Numbered from the stretch's first letter, positions 15,535 to 25,310 are shown. The stretch: DNA of 42,455 bases from DATFYM01 sp035315065 (GCA_035315065.1 DATFYM010000145.1:1-42455); one strand, 5' to 3'. Program-made: numbers and translations. The notes: generated from the sequence alone by a model not told the origin.

Positions 15535-17958
15535 TCAATTACTGCGGAGGGCGGTCATGGGGTCAATCCGCGACGCTCGACGCGCCGGAATGAATCCGGC
15601 AACCAACGCCACGGCACTTAACAGCAAAATAACGCCCACGAATGTCGCTGGATCCGTTGGCGCGGTTCCGAACAGGAGCGAGGCGATCCACTTTGCAACG
15701 GCGAACGATGCTAGCGTTCCCACGACAATTCCCAGGACAGCCAGCCGCAAGGTCTTTTCAATGACGCTAGACTGCACTTGTCCCTCTGTCGCGCCCAACG
15801 CCATTCGAATACCAATTTCCTGTGTCCGTTGCGCAACCGAATAGGAAATGACGCCGTAAATGCCGAGCGAAGCCAGAATCAGGCCTAGGGCGGCGAACGC
15901 AGAGACGAGCAGGACGAAGAAACGACGAGGCGACACAGCTTGATCCACAAGCTGCTGGATAGCGCGAAATTCGGTGGCGGGCTGCCCCGGATTGATCGAG
16001 CGAAGCGTGCTCATCACGCTGGAAGCCAGCACATCAGGCGGCAGGTGGGTTCGCACCACCAACTCGGCGCCCACTGGTCCCGCCTGGGTAGCGGGCAGAT
16101 ACAGGTCCCAGCCCGATTCACCCTCCACGCTACTCTCCCGAACATCGGAAACCACGCCAATCACGCGGGTATCGTTGCCATTCACCAGTGCGATGCGCCC
16201 AACGGGATCGTCCCCCTGCCAAAGACGGCGCGCCGCTGTTTGGCTGATGATGGCGACCCGCTCGCTATCGGGACCATCCTGCCAACCAAAATCGCGTCCT
16301 TCGCGCAAGTGCATGCCCATTGCGTTGAGGTAACCTGGCGTAATCACGTACAAGAATGCTCCCTGGAGTTCTCCTTTGCGGTATTCCTTTCCCTTCGCCT
16401 CCAAACCCCAGCTTCGATTCCGGTCCAGGGGAAGCATGTCCGATATGCCCGCAGTCTCAATGCCCGGGATCGCCCCCACGCGGCGCAGGATTTCCTGAAG
16501 GATTGCGCTCCGCTTGGCCGGGTTGTTCCCGTCGTCGTACTCCACCTTGATCGCGGCAGCGCGGCTGGGCTGGAAGCCCAAATCCACGTCAAGGACGCGG
16601 AGAAAGCTGCGCAGGAGCAGGCCGGCGCCGACGAGCAGCACGCATGCCAGCGCGACCTCTGAGATCACCAGCGCGGCGCGCATCCGCTCGTGCTTTCGGC
16701 CCGCGCTCATTCCTGGGCCGGCATCCTTAAGCGCCTCTTGCAGATTGCCCGCGGACACCCTGAGCCCATGGGCAAGGCCGAAGAGGACAGCAGTGGTCAC
16801 CGCAACGAGCAGGGTCCAGGCGAGGGCGGCGCTGTCCACTTTCACGCTGCTTAGCAGCGGGAGCGCAATTGATCCTTGATGGGCGAGATACCGGGTGATG
16901 GCAAAAGCGAATCCCAGGCCAAGCATGGCGCCGGCACTCGACAAGACCAAACTCTCCGTCAGCAACTGACGTATCAGCCTTCCCCGCCCCGCTCCCAGGG
17001 CGCTGCGCATGGCGAACTCCTTGCTGCGCGCGGCGGCGCGCGCCAGCAGCAGGTTCGACAGATTCACGCAAACGATGAGCAGAATTACGCCAACTGCGCA
17101 CCACAGCACAATGAGCGACCGCCTCAGCCTGCCACTGACGTGTTCCTTCAGCCCCGTAAGCCTGGCGGTGTAGTCGCCGCCCCACTCCGGATGCTTGAGA
17201 TTGAAATGGAGGCGCGGAAAGAGAGTATTGGCCTCGCCCTGGGCCTCCGGCAAACTCATCCCGGGCTTCAAACGTCCGATCAGCGCCAGAGTATTTCCCC
17301 AATCGCGCATATCTTCCATGGCCGCTGGGACGTAGATGTCAACTTTCGTTCCCGGCGAAAAGACCGAACCGAAGTCAAAGGCCTCCGGCAGCACACCGAC
17401 CACAGTCAGGGGTTGGCCGTTCAGGCTGATCGCTTTTCCCACAATTCGCGAATCGCCGGCAAACTGCCGCCGCCAGAACATATGGCCCAGTAAAACCACG
17501 GGCCTGCCGCCTTTCCGGCACTCATCGGGTGTGAACGAGCGCCCCAGCGACGGTACGACACCCAGTACCTGAAAGAAGTTCCCTGCCACGGCGATCCCGG
17601 AAACCGGTCGCGGCTCGCCGAGTCCCGTCAGCTTGTAGTCAGCGCCGGAAAAGAAGGCGAAGTATGCCGTCACATCCTGAAAGGAACGATTCTGGTCCTG
17701 GAATTCCCGGTAAGCGTCAACTGAGTAGGTCACGCTGGAGAGCCCGCTCTTTCCGTTTGCACCCGTGATCCAGACCAGCCGTTGCGGATCGTTAAACGGC
17801 AGCGGCCGCAGCAGTATCGTATTCACCACGCTGAAGACCGCGATGTTCGCACCGATACCCAGGGCGAGAATCAGCACCGCGATCAGCGTAAAGACGCGAT
17901 CCCGACCGAGCGTGCGAAACGTATAGCGAAGGTCCTGCCGCAGGCTATCCATCGTCAT
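15535..17958 (-). CDS. ADOP-type (MacB/FtsX-like) ABC transporter permease
   Basis: 807 residues with two FtsX/MacB halves, the acidobacterial duplicated orphan permease layout. Half one: a first TM (about 20-43), a MacB periplasmic core (about 50-250), then TMs near 285-305, 335-355 and 380-400. Half two begins near 430 (LVISEVALACVLLVGAGLLLRS), has a second periplasmic core, and ends with three TMs (about 680-800) including the signature SYSVAQRTQEIGIRMALGA. The N-terminal DLRYTFRTLGRDRVFTLIAV is typical. No ATPase gene lies nearby, as expected for this orphan class. Probable role: mechanotransmission or efflux of peptide-like substrates across the envelope; substrate unknown. Start supported by AAGGAG before ATGACGATG. 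The related permease gene upstream (18040-20469) ends 81 bp before it. Confidence 0.92.
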   Translation of the reverse strand: MTMDSLRQDLRYTFRTLGRDRVFTLIAVLILALGIGANIAVFSVVNTILLRPLPFNDPQRLVWITGANGKSGLSSVTYSVDAYREFQDQNRSFQDVTAYFAFFSGADYKLTGLGEPRPVSGIAVAGNFFQVLGVVPSLGRSFTPDECRKGGRPVVLLGHMFWRRQFAGDSRIVGKAISLNGQPLTVVGVLPEAFDFGSVFSPGTKVDIYVPAAMEDMRDWGNTLALIGRLKPGMSLPEAQGEANTLFPRLHFNLKHPEWGGDYTARLTGLKEHVSGRLRRSLIVLWCAVGVILLIVCVNLSNLLLARAAARSKEFAMRSALGAGRGRLIRQLLTESLVLSSAGAMLGLGFAFAITRYLAHQGSIALPLLSSVKVDSAALAWTLLVAVTTAVLFGLAHGLRVSAGNLQEALKDAGPGMSAGRKHERMRAALVISEVALACVLLVGAGLLLRSFLRVLDVDLGFQPSRAAAIKVEYDDGNNPAKRSAILQEILRRVGAIPGIETAGISDMLPLDRNRSWGLEAKGKEYRKGELQGAFLYVITPGYLNAMGMHLREGRDFGWQDGPDSERVAIISQTAARRLWQGDDPVGRIALVNGNDTRVIGVVSDVRESSVEGESGWDLYLPATQAGPVGAELVVRTHLPPDVLASSVMSTLRSINPGQPATEFRAIQQLVDQAVSPRRFFVLLVSAFAALGLILASLGIYGVISYSVAQRTQEIGIRMALGATEGQVQSSVIEKTLRLAVLGIVVGTLASFAVAKWIASLLFGTAPTDPATFVGVILLLSAVALVAGFIPARRASRIDPMTALRSN

Positions 17959-18011
17959 TGATCTACTCCTTGCCCCTCAGAAGAATTGACGCCAAGTCGT
18001 TCGCCGACAAC

Positions 18012-18032
18012 AGGGCGGGACGGATCCGCCCT
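18012..18032 (-). terminator. Short GC hairpin after the upstream ADOP gene
   Basis: AGGGCGG (18012-18018) pairs with CCGCCCT (18026-18032) across a 7-nt loop, a few bases past the stop codon of the 18040-20469 gene. There is no T-run, so it is not a classical intrinsic terminator. It may cause partial termination or protect the mRNA between the two permease genes. Confidence 0.45.
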
Positions 18033-18039
18033 ACCGATT

Positions 18040-20469
18040 TCATTCGAACCGCAAGGCCACCATGGGATCTACCCGAGTCGCTCGGCGCGCCGGTATCAAA
18101 CATGCTGCGGCGGCGACTGCGGCCAGTATAAGACTCACCAAGGCCAGAGTCCACGGATCGCGGGCACTGACGCCGAACAGAAAGCCGGCCAACAAGCGGG
18201 TGAGGCCGAGCGCTCCCAAAACGCCGATGGCGAGACCTACAGCAGTCAAAGCCATTCCATCCTTCAGCACCAGTCCTAGCTGATCCCACCGGCTTGCGCC
18301 CAAGGCCGCTCTCACGCCAATTTCGTGGGTACGCTGCGCCACCGAGTAGGAGATCACCCCGTAGATTCCGATGGCGGCGAGCAGCAACGCGAGCGCGGCG
18401 AATGTGCCCAATAAAACGGTCCGCAAGCGATTCTCGCCCAGCGAGTCCGACTTGATCTGTTCCAACGTTTTGATGTCGTCGAGCGACTGGTTCTTGTTGA
18501 GCTGCCAGATTGCGGCTTGTATGGACTTCACTAAATGCGTGGGGTCCATCGCGCCCCGTACCACCAGCGCCGTTTGTGGGGTTGGACTCTGCTTATAAGA
18601 AACGTAATCGCCGGGGCTGGAATCGTCGAGGCCGCTCGCCTTCTCGTCCGCCACCACACCTACCACCTGCCACGGTATCTCCGGCCCCAGCGCGGGCTGT
18701 CCCGGAATGATCTGCTGAATCAGGATCCGCTTGCCTATCGGGTCCTGGCCTTTGAAGTAGCGCTTGACCATGGTTTCGTTGACCACGATCACGGGCAAAG
18801 ACCCCTCAGTGTCGGTTTCCGCGAGCCAGCGTCCTTTCAGCAGTCGCATCTGCAGGGCGGAAAGATAGGACGGGCTTACTCTCTTGTAGTTCGCGGCCGG
18901 CCGGTTGGCCAGATCCACGAACGGTTGCCCCTCGATGAGAAAAGGCATCCCCTCACTCCAGCCCTCGAGAGGAAGACCGGAAGTGGTGGCGACTTCGCGG
19001 ACCCCGGGTACCGCCCGAAGCTTCTCCATCACCTGCCCCAGGTAGCTGATGATTCGAGGTCCATCGGGATACTGCTTTGACGTCATGGGAAGCCACATCG
19101 TGATCACGTTCGTGCTGTCAAAGCCCGGGTTGACCTGCTGGAGCTGGTAAAAGCTCCGGACCAGCAGCCCGGCTCCGGAAAGCAAAATGAAGGCCAGCGC
19201 AATCTCAGCGACCACCAGGATATTGCGGACCTGCCTCCGGCCCGTGCCGGATGTCGCTCCTCGGCCTCCTTCTTTGAGCGAGCCCACGAGGTCCGCCCGA
19301 GCGCTGTGGAGCGCGGGAGCAATACCAAATAGGATTCCAGTGGCGATGACTACGGCCGCCGTGAAGAGCAACACGTGCCCGTCGAGTTGAACGTCGGCTT
19401 CGGCGGGCAGAAGGAAGCGTGGTATCCAAACTTTGAGACCTTGCATCAGCCCCCAGCCCATCGCGACGCCAACGACTCCTCCGAAGCCCGCCAGCAAAAC
19501 GCTCTCGGTGAGGAACTGGCGCACCAGCCGCCACTGGCCCGCCCCCAAAGCCAACCGAATGGCCACTTCGCGCTCACGGCCGGCGCCCCGCACGAGCAGC
19601 AGATTGGCCAGGTTGACGCAGCCGATTAGCAACACGGCGCCGACCGCTGCCAGCAGCACCAGGAGTGATCTTCTCAAGCTGTCGTCCACCACCCGGTCCT
19701 GGTACCGGTCCACGGTGGCGCTCATTCCCTTGTTGGACTGGGGATAATCGTGCTCGATGCGCACCGCAATAGCCTTCATTTGCTCGCGCGCCTGCTCCAA
19801 AGTCACTCCCGACTTCAATTGGGCCCAGGAAATCATCCAGTGATAGTCCCGCGTCATTTCCTTGGGTTCGAAGGCGAGCGGCGTCCACAAATCCTGCCAT
19901 TCGCGGTCGAAGATCCCGGGCGGCATCACCCCGATCACGGTGTAGGGCTGACCATTCAGCCGGATGCTGCGCCCAATAATGCTGGGGTCGGCTCCAAACC
20001 GGCTCTCCCAGACGCGGTGAGAGAGAACCACCTCATATTGGTTGCCGGGTTGATCCTCGCCGGGCACGAACGTGCGCCCTAAGATCGGCTTGGCGCCGAA
20101 TATGTCGAAGTAGGGCGCGGAGACGCGGCCATTCCGAAGCTGGACCGGTACGTCAGCGCTGGTCAGCGTCACGGAGCCCCACGCTTGGGCCGCCATCGCG
20201 GTGAAAGCCGTGTTCTGGTTCTTCCAGTCGAGAAAGTTCAGCGTCGAGATCCCATTGCGCTCGCCTCCGGGCGGCTTCTCCCAGACATTCAGAATCCGTT
20301 CGGCGTGCGGAAACGGCAACGGTTTGAGAAGAACCGCGTTGACGAAACTAAAGATGGCGGTGTCGGCTCCGATCCCGAGCGCCAGGGTCATAATGGCGAT
20401 GGCCGTGAAGCCCGGACTGTTGCGGATCATGCGAAGGGCAAAGCGAAGGTCCTTGGTCAGTAGGTCCAT
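18040..20469 (-). CDS. ADOP-type (MacB/FtsX-like) ABC transporter permease
   Basis: 809 residues, the second duplicated orphan permease and clearly paralogous to the downstream one. N-terminal TM (SPGFTAIAIMTLALGIGADTAIF), MacB core with GRTFVPGED and PYTVIGVMPPGIFD, TMs near 285-305 and 335-355, second half from about 425 (ILVVAEIALAFILLSGAGLLVRS), and a C-terminal three-TM block with SYSVAQRTHEIGVRAALGAS and a final PARRATRVDPMVALRFE. GGAG lies upstream of the ATG. No ATP-binding cassette is encoded in the neighbourhood. Paired ADOP genes suggest a local duplication; a heteromeric pump is possible but unproven. It is divergent from the CE15-like esterase gene (161 bp to its ATG). Confidence 0.92.
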   Translation of the reverse strand: MDLLTKDLRFALRMIRNSPGFTAIAIMTLALGIGADTAIFSFVNAVLLKPLPFPHAERILNVWEKPPGGERNGISTLNFLDWKNQNTAFTAMAAQAWGSVTLTSADVPVQLRNGRVSAPYFDIFGAKPILGRTFVPGEDQPGNQYEVVLSHRVWESRFGADPSIIGRSIRLNGQPYTVIGVMPPGIFDREWQDLWTPLAFEPKEMTRDYHWMISWAQLKSGVTLEQAREQMKAIAVRIEHDYPQSNKGMSATVDRYQDRVVDDSLRRSLLVLLAAVGAVLLIGCVNLANLLLVRGAGREREVAIRLALGAGQWRLVRQFLTESVLLAGFGGVVGVAMGWGLMQGLKVWIPRFLLPAEADVQLDGHVLLFTAAVVIATGILFGIAPALHSARADLVGSLKEGGRGATSGTGRRQVRNILVVAEIALAFILLSGAGLLVRSFYQLQQVNPGFDSTNVITMWLPMTSKQYPDGPRIISYLGQVMEKLRAVPGVREVATTSGLPLEGWSEGMPFLIEGQPFVDLANRPAANYKRVSPSYLSALQMRLLKGRWLAETDTEGSLPVIVVNETMVKRYFKGQDPIGKRILIQQIIPGQPALGPEIPWQVVGVVADEKASGLDDSSPGDYVSYKQSPTPQTALVVRGAMDPTHLVKSIQAAIWQLNKNQSLDDIKTLEQIKSDSLGENRLRTVLLGTFAALALLLAAIGIYGVISYSVAQRTHEIGVRAALGASRWDQLGLVLKDGMALTAVGLAIGVLGALGLTRLLAGFLFGVSARDPWTLALVSLILAAVAAAACLIPARRATRVDPMVALRFE

Positions 20470-20629
20470 GATCGCTCCTAGACCTTCTTAGACCGCGCCC
20501 GAGAGTTACGGTTAGCCGTAATTTCTCACCACGAAGTGGAGAAGGCGCGGTAAAACCCGCCGCCCTGAATCTCGCAAGTTTGTCGCGCACCTCTTGTCAA
20601 CGCAAACAGAGTTCTTTACTCTCAAAAGC

Positions 20630-22195
20630 ATGAATTCGACAAAACGCTTGTTCGTCGCTTTTTTCGCCCATTTCGTGGCTGGAGTTTTGGCAGTTTTGCC
20701 GGCTACCAATCTGCTTGGCCAGCAACCGTCGCCACCGGTTTCGGCCGCGGCGCCGAGTAAGGCCAGCAGTCTGCCTCAGCCGATGAACTGGACTGCTGAG
20801 CAAGACCACCAGAACATGATGGATCAACTCGGCATCAAGGCGCTCCGTCCAGGTCCCAGCGGTAACGAGAGCCAACCCAATCATGCGAACTACGACGAGT
20901 CCAAAGCCAATCCTTTCCCGAACCTGCCCGATCCGCTGGTGTTGAAGAACGGGAAGAAGGTAACGACGGCCGAGATGTGGTGGCGCGAGCGCCGCCCGGA
21001 AATCGTGGAGGACTTCGACCGGGAAGTTTATGGCCGAGTCCCCAAGACCACGCCCAGGGTGAATTGGGGAGTCACCAGCACCGCCAAGGAGGTGAACGGC
21101 GATGTGCCCGTGATCACGAAAAAACTGGTCGGTCACGTTGACGATTCGTCGTACCCGCTCATCACCGTCGACATTCAATTGACTTTGAGCACCCCGGCCA
21201 ACGCGACGGGGCCGGTGCCGGTGATGATAGACTTCGGTTTCGATCCCGCCTTCATGCGCGAGATGCGCGCCCGAATGGAAGCTCGAGGCATAAAGCTTCC
21301 ACCACCTGGCCCGGGCGAGCCCGGAGGCAGCGGGCCGACTTGGCAGCAGCAGGTGCTGGCCAACGGCTGGGGTTATGCCATCCTCATCCCCACCAGCGTT
21401 CAGGCCGACAACGGCGCGGGCCTAACACGAGGCATCATCGGACTGTGTAACCAGGGGCAGCCTCGCAAGCCGGACGATTGGGGCGCGTTGCGCGCCTGGG
21501 CCTGGGCCGCCAGCCGCGCTCTGGATTATTTTGAGACCGATAAGTCCGTGGACGCCAAACACGTCGGGATCGAAGGAGTTTCACGCTATGGCAAGGCGGC
21601 CCTCGTCACCATGGCGTACGACACCCGCTTCGCAATGGTTCTCGTCGGCTCGTCAGGCGAAGGCGGCGCCAAACTGCACCGTCGCAATTGGGGAGAAGCC
21701 GTGGAAAACCTCACGGGCTCGGGAGAATACCATTGGATGGCCGGCAACTTTCTGAAGTACGGCGCGGCGGAAGCCGTTTTTGGCAGCAAGAACGTCGGTG
21801 ACTTACCCGTAGATGCTCATGAGCTGATCGCCTTATGCGCACCGCGCTTGACTTTTATCAGTTACGGCGTGCCGGAGAAGGGCGACGCGAAATGGCTGGA
21901 CCATCAGGGCAGCTACATGGCTGCCGTTGCCGCCGGTCCGGTATTCAGGCTTTTGGGCGCGAAAGATCTGGGGGTCTCGGATGACTACCACACCGCAAGA
22001 ATGCCGCCGGTAAATGAGGGCTTGCTCGAAGGCCAACTCGCTTGGCGCCAGCATGACGGTGGGCACACGGACGGCCCTAATTGGAAGTACTTCCTTGCTT
22101 GGGCCGACAAGTTCATCGACCACGCGGCGGCGGCCTCGACGCCAGCCCTCACACCTGGGTCCACGGCAGTTCCGGCCGATGCATTTGTTCCCTGA
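20630..22195 (+). CDS. CE15-like glucuronoyl esterase (exported)
   Basis: 521 residues from the ATG at 20630, chosen because it opens a signal peptide (RLFVAFFAHFVAGVLAVLPA); no strong SD is visible, and a TTG at 20594 is the alternative. The alpha/beta hydrolase catalytic core has the CE15 nucleophile motif GVSRYGK (Ser 318; usually GCSRxGK), SSGEGG around residue 343 and a C-terminal RQHDGGH with catalytic His 479. WWRERRPEIVEDFDREVYGRVP in the N-terminal region is typical of bacterial homologues. CE15 enzymes cleave ester bonds between glucuronic acid on xylan and lignin alcohols, so a role in plant-debris breakdown is inferred. No other carbohydrate-active gene is adjacent. Confidence 0.85.
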   Translation: MNSTKRLFVAFFAHFVAGVLAVLPATNLLGQQPSPPVSAAAPSKASSLPQPMNWTAEQDHQNMMDQLGIKALRPGPSGNESQPNHANYDESKANPFPNLPDPLVLKNGKKVTTAEMWWRERRPEIVEDFDREVYGRVPKTTPRVNWGVTSTAKEVNGDVPVITKKLVGHVDDSSYPLITVDIQLTLSTPANATGPVPVMIDFGFDPAFMREMRARMEARGIKLPPPGPGEPGGSGPTWQQQVLANGWGYAILIPTSVQADNGAGLTRGIIGLCNQGQPRKPDDWGALRAWAWAASRALDYFETDKSVDAKHVGIEGVSRYGKAALVTMAYDTRFAMVLVGSSGEGGAKLHRRNWGEAVENLTGSGEYHWMAGNFLKYGAAEAVFGSKNVGDLPVDAHELIALCAPRLTFISYGVPEKGDAKWLDHQGSYMAAVAAGPVFRLLGAKDLGVSDDYHTARMPPVNEGLLEGQLAWRQHDGGHTDGPNWKYFLAWADKFIDHAAAASTPALTPGSTAVPADAFVP

Positions 22196-22234
22196 ACCGA
22201 CCCCAAACTCTCTGCTCGCCAAGCGGGGATGATT

Positions 22235-22390
22235 GTGTAACAGAAAGCCGAGAACGGAGACTGAGTAAAGGGAGAATGAAAGTGCGGGCGAAAAGGAGCG
22301 AAATCAAGAGCAGAGCCGAAACTGGTCGTCTTTATTTCTGATTTCTCATTTTTGCTTTTTTGCTTTTTGATTTCGCTTGTCTCACCTTGT
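22235..22390. repeat. Low-complexity intergenic repeat between convergent genes
   Basis: Purine-rich words (AGAACGGAGA, GCGAAAAGGAGCGAAATCAA) are followed by TTTGCTTTTTTGCTTTTTGA and GATTTCGC words. The two sides are only partly complementary. It separates the convergent CE15 and hydrolase genes and resembles a degraded member of the word-type palindromes. Confidence 0.5.
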
Positions 22391-22403
22391 TTTGATTCCC
22401 GCG

Positions 22404-23510
22404 TTACTGCGCCGAGGACTTGAGAAGCTCCTCCAGGTATCGCTGCCAGACTGCGGCCCAAGTGTGGGTGCCATGACCATGGGTCTGGGCGCTGATGGGA
22501 ATGAGAACGAACCGGCCGTTCTTCACTTTCTTGATCTCGCGCTCGGCGATGCCCAGTTCCGGCGGGTTGATGAAGTCGTCGGCGGAATTGACATACATCA
22601 CCGGGGCCTTGATGTTCCCAAGCTGCGGCGAGGGATCGTAGTTGCGCGAGGCGTTCACCTGATAGAGCAGGTCGTTGGCGTCGAGGGCGGGCAAGCGGCT
22701 ATGGAAGTAGTCATCGAGGTAGCGGTCGGCGGTATCGCGAGTGGGGAAATCCTTCTGCATAAGGAGCGGCGCGCTGCTAGCGATCAGCATCACATCGAGC
22801 GCCGTGCGCAGAGCGGCGCTCGGCTCGGCGGTGTAGTCGCCGCCCTTCCATTCCGGGTCGTTGCGGATGGCGTCCATCACCATCTTGCGCCAGACGCGGT
22901 TGCGTCCGGCAATCTGGACGGGCAGGCAGGCGAGCGGCATCAGCGCGTCCATAAAGTCGGGATAAGTCTCACCCCAAACCCAGGAGTGCATGCAACCCAT
23001 GGAAGTGCCCATCACCAGCCGCAGGTGGTTGACGCCCAGACCCTCGGTCATCAGGCGGTAATGCGCCGCCACCATGTCGTCGTAGTCGTACTGCGGGAAG
23101 CGCGCGTGCAGCCCGTCGCTGGGCTTGCTCGATCCGCCATGGCCGATGCCGTCGGGGAGGATCAGGTAGGTGCGGCTGGCATCGAGGAGTTGGCCCGGCC
23201 CGAACAACACGCCGGCAAACTGCGGCGCCAGGAACTGACGGCCGGAGCCGCCGGTGCCGTGCAGGATCAGCACCGCGTTGGTGACGCGGCCCTGCGCATC
23301 GCGCGCCGGCGTTCCCAAGGTCCGGTAGTGCAACCGCAACTCAGGGATCGTCTCACCCGATCGAAAGTGAAAGTCCCGGACCACAAAATTGCCCTCCTGC
23401 ACCTTGCCCGCCACTGGGGCCTGTGCTGGGGGCTGTTGCGCCCGGAGCGGGATCAAGGCAAGTGCCAGAACAGCGAGAAGCTGACTGGCGTTGTTTACGC
23501 GGCGGCGCAT
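22404..23510 (-). CDS. Alpha/beta hydrolase, homoserine O-acetyltransferase-like, exported
   Basis: 368 residues from the ATG at 23510, which has GGGAGGATCCG upstream; a longer in-frame extension exists, but it reads through the 23577-23792 repeat. Signal peptide: residues 1-24 (LLAVLALALIPLRAQ). The fold matches the MetX-type alpha/beta hydrolases: LRLHYRTLGTP, VLILHGTGGSG, nucleophile elbow GTSMG (Ser 170), DDFINPPE (probable catalytic Asp) and a C-terminal HGHGTHTWAAVW (catalytic His). A signal peptide is unexpected for methionine biosynthesis, so this is more likely a periplasmic esterase or amidase of the same family. The CoA-transferase gene lies upstream on the same strand, 282 bp away and separated by a large palindrome. 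Confidence 0.82.
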   Translation of the reverse strand: MRRRVNNASQLLAVLALALIPLRAQQPPAQAPVAGKVQEGNFVVRDFHFRSGETIPELRLHYRTLGTPARDAQGRVTNAVLILHGTGGSGRQFLAPQFAGVLFGPGQLLDASRTYLILPDGIGHGGSSKPSDGLHARFPQYDYDDMVAAHYRLMTEGLGVNHLRLVMGTSMGCMHSWVWGETYPDFMDALMPLACLPVQIAGRNRVWRKMVMDAIRNDPEWKGGDYTAEPSAALRTALDVMLIASSAPLLMQKDFPTRDTADRYLDDYFHSRLPALDANDLLYQVNASRNYDPSPQLGNIKAPVMYVNSADDFINPPELGIAEREIKKVKNGRFVLIPISAQTHGHGTHTWAAVWQRYLEELLKSSAQ

Positions 23511-23576
23511 CGGATCCTCCCTTGGAGTGGCAACTCTAACACAAATCCGATGGCGGAGGCGGGGCGAGGAGCGCGA

Positions 23577-23792
23577 GGAATTGACGATTGCCGATTGACG
23601 ATTGCCGATTGACGATTGGAAGAAGGGATTTTGGATTTTGGATTGAAGAGCGAAGAACCCTTGGTTTTTGGTTCTTGGTCTCTCGGAGAAGAAACTGGCG
23701 ACCAAGGAGGCGGTTCTCTTCAATCCAAAATCCCAAATCGAAAATCCAAAATGCTTCCAATCGTCAATCGGCAATCGACAATCGTCAATTCC
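23577..23792. repeat. Large composite palindrome (GACGATT and GATTTTGGATT words)
   Basis: The left arm (23577-23650) has repeated GATTGACGATTGCC words, then AAGAAG, then GGATTTTGGATTTTGGATT. The right arm (about 23720-23792) mirrors this: CAATCCAAAATCCC words, then CTTCCAATCGTCAATCGGC words. The centre also contains a mirrored CTTGGTTTTTGGTTCTTGG / CCAAGGAGG region. Arms of about 73 nt make it one of the largest hairpins here. It reaches the stop codon of the CoA-transferase gene. The GACGATT words recur at 28651-28776 and 38618-38752. Confidence 0.85.
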
Positions 23793-25310
23793 CTAGCTCT
23801 TCATAGTCCCCGTGCGAAGGTATCGCAGGTGCCAGCCGAAGGCTTCCTCCAGCAGGTGGGGCGTGTGCTTGCCGGGCGAGAGCGCCAGCGCGCGGCGATA
23901 GTAGTCCTTGAGGGCCGGACGATAATCCGGATGGGCGCACTTCTCGATGATCACCTTGGCGCGCTGCGTGGGCGAAAGGCCGCGCAGGTCGGCCAGACCC
24001 TGCTCGGTGACGATCACGTGCACGTCGTGCTCGGTGTGGTCCACGTGGCTGACCATGGGGACGATGCAGGAGATGGCGCCGCGCTTGGCGGTGGAAGGGG
24101 TCATGAAAAAGGAAATGAAAGCGTTGCGCGCGAAATCGCCCGAGCCGCCGATGCCGTTCTGGATGCGGGTGCCCATGACGTGGGTGGAGTTCACATTGCC
24201 GTAGATATCCGCCTCGATCATGCCATTCATCGCCAGGCAACCCAGCCGCCGGATCAATTCCGGATGGTTGGAAATCTCCTGCGGGCGCAAAAGGATCCGG
24301 CTTCGATAGTCACGGATATGCTGGTTGAAGTCCTGGAGCACGGGCGGGCTGAGAGAAAGTGCCGTGGACGAGGCAAAGGTCAGCTTGCCGCTTTTCATGA
24401 GGTCGAGCATGCCGTCCTGAAGCACCTCGGTATAGGCCGTCAGGTTCTCAAACGGCCCTTCCTTAAGGCCGATGAGCACGGCATTGGCGATGTTCCCGAC
24501 GCCGGACTGCAACGGCAGGAGGTTCCGGGGCAGGCGCTCCTTCTTCACCTCGTGAGCGAGGAAATCCAGGATGTGGGCCGCGATCTTCCGGGAGTCCTCG
24601 TCGGGAGCCGTGTAGGGCGTGTTGCGATCCGGAGCATTAGTCTCCACAATGGCGACAATCTTGTCGAGCGGGCAGTTGAAGTAAGGCGTGCCGATGCGAT
24701 CGCTGGGCAAGACCAGCGGAATCGGTTGCCGATTAGGTGGCGAGGTCAAACCATAGTAGATATCGTGCATGCCCTCCAGGTGCTCGCTCTGCCAGGAATT
24801 GACCTCCAGAATCACCTTGTCCGCGCACTCGATCCACGTCTTGTTGGCGCCCACGGAGGAGGAAGGAATGAGGCGGCCGTGTTCCAATATTCCGGTCACC
24901 TCCACCACCGCAAAGTCCAGCTTGCCCAGGAAGCCGCTGCTGACGAAATGGGAGACGTGACTCAGGTGGATATCGATGTACTGCATCTCACCGTCGTTGA
25001 TCTTCTTGCGGCAAACGGGATCAGACTGGTAGGGCAACCGCAGTTCCAGGCCGTCCACCATGGCCAGGGCGGCGTCCAATTCGGGAGCCGTGGAGGCGCC
25101 GGTCCAGACGCTGATCCTGAACTTCTCGCCGGAGACGTTAGCGTCCATGATGCTTTTGGCCAGCGCCAACGGAATTCGCTTGGGATACCCCGCGCCGGTG
25201 AAACCGCTCATGCCAACGTTCACGCCGCTGGGAATCAAACCCGCTGCCAGTTCGGGCGACAGGACCCTGTCCCAAAGGGCTTTTTCGGCAATTCTGGAAT
25301 GATCTGCCAT
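23793..25310 (-). CDS. Succinyl-CoA:acetate CoA-transferase / acetyl-CoA hydrolase family
   Basis: 505 residues, full length for the family. It transfers CoA between acetyl-CoA and a carboxylate such as succinate, linking acetate metabolism and the TCA cycle; cytosolic, no signal peptide. Motifs: GVNVGMSGFTGAGYPKRIP (N-terminal), QSGVGNIANAV near 270, active-site Glu 295 in AYTEVLQD, GGSGDFARNA and a C-terminal EQGLADLRGL. These match the SCACT/Cat1 branch rather than simple hydrolases, so transferase activity is preferred. The ATG at 25310 has only a weak GAGAG upstream. The stop codon sits at the end of the 23577-23792 palindrome. Divergent from the TPR-ClC pair. Confidence 0.92.
   Translation of the reverse strand: MADHSRIAEKALWDRVLSPELAAGLIPSGVNVGMSGFTGAGYPKRIPLALAKSIMDANVSGEKFRISVWTGASTAPELDAALAMVDGLELRLPYQSDPVCRKKINDGEMQYIDIHLSHVSHFVSSGFLGKLDFAVVEVTGILEHGRLIPSSSVGANKTWIECADKVILEVNSWQSEHLEGMHDIYYGLTSPPNRQPIPLVLPSDRIGTPYFNCPLDKIVAIVETNAPDRNTPYTAPDEDSRKIAAHILDFLAHEVKKERLPRNLLPLQSGVGNIANAVLIGLKEGPFENLTAYTEVLQDGMLDLMKSGKLTFASSTALSLSPPVLQDFNQHIRDYRSRILLRPQEISNHPELIRRLGCLAMNGMIEADIYGNVNSTHVMGTRIQNGIGGSGDFARNAFISFFMTPSTAKRGAISCIVPMVSHVDHTEHDVHVIVTEQGLADLRGLSPTQRAKVIIEKCAHPDYRPALKDYYRRALALSPGKHTPHLLEEAFGWHLRYLRTGTMKS

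Noticed and set aside
22377..23612. 411-codon plus-strand frame over the hydrolase gene
   Set aside because: Antisense shadow running into the repeat; the minus-strand gene has SD, signal peptide and catalytic triad.
23511..23774. N-terminal extension of the homoserine-acetyltransferase-like protein
   Set aside because: The extension translates the palindromic repeat; a strong SD and signal peptide support the start at 23510.
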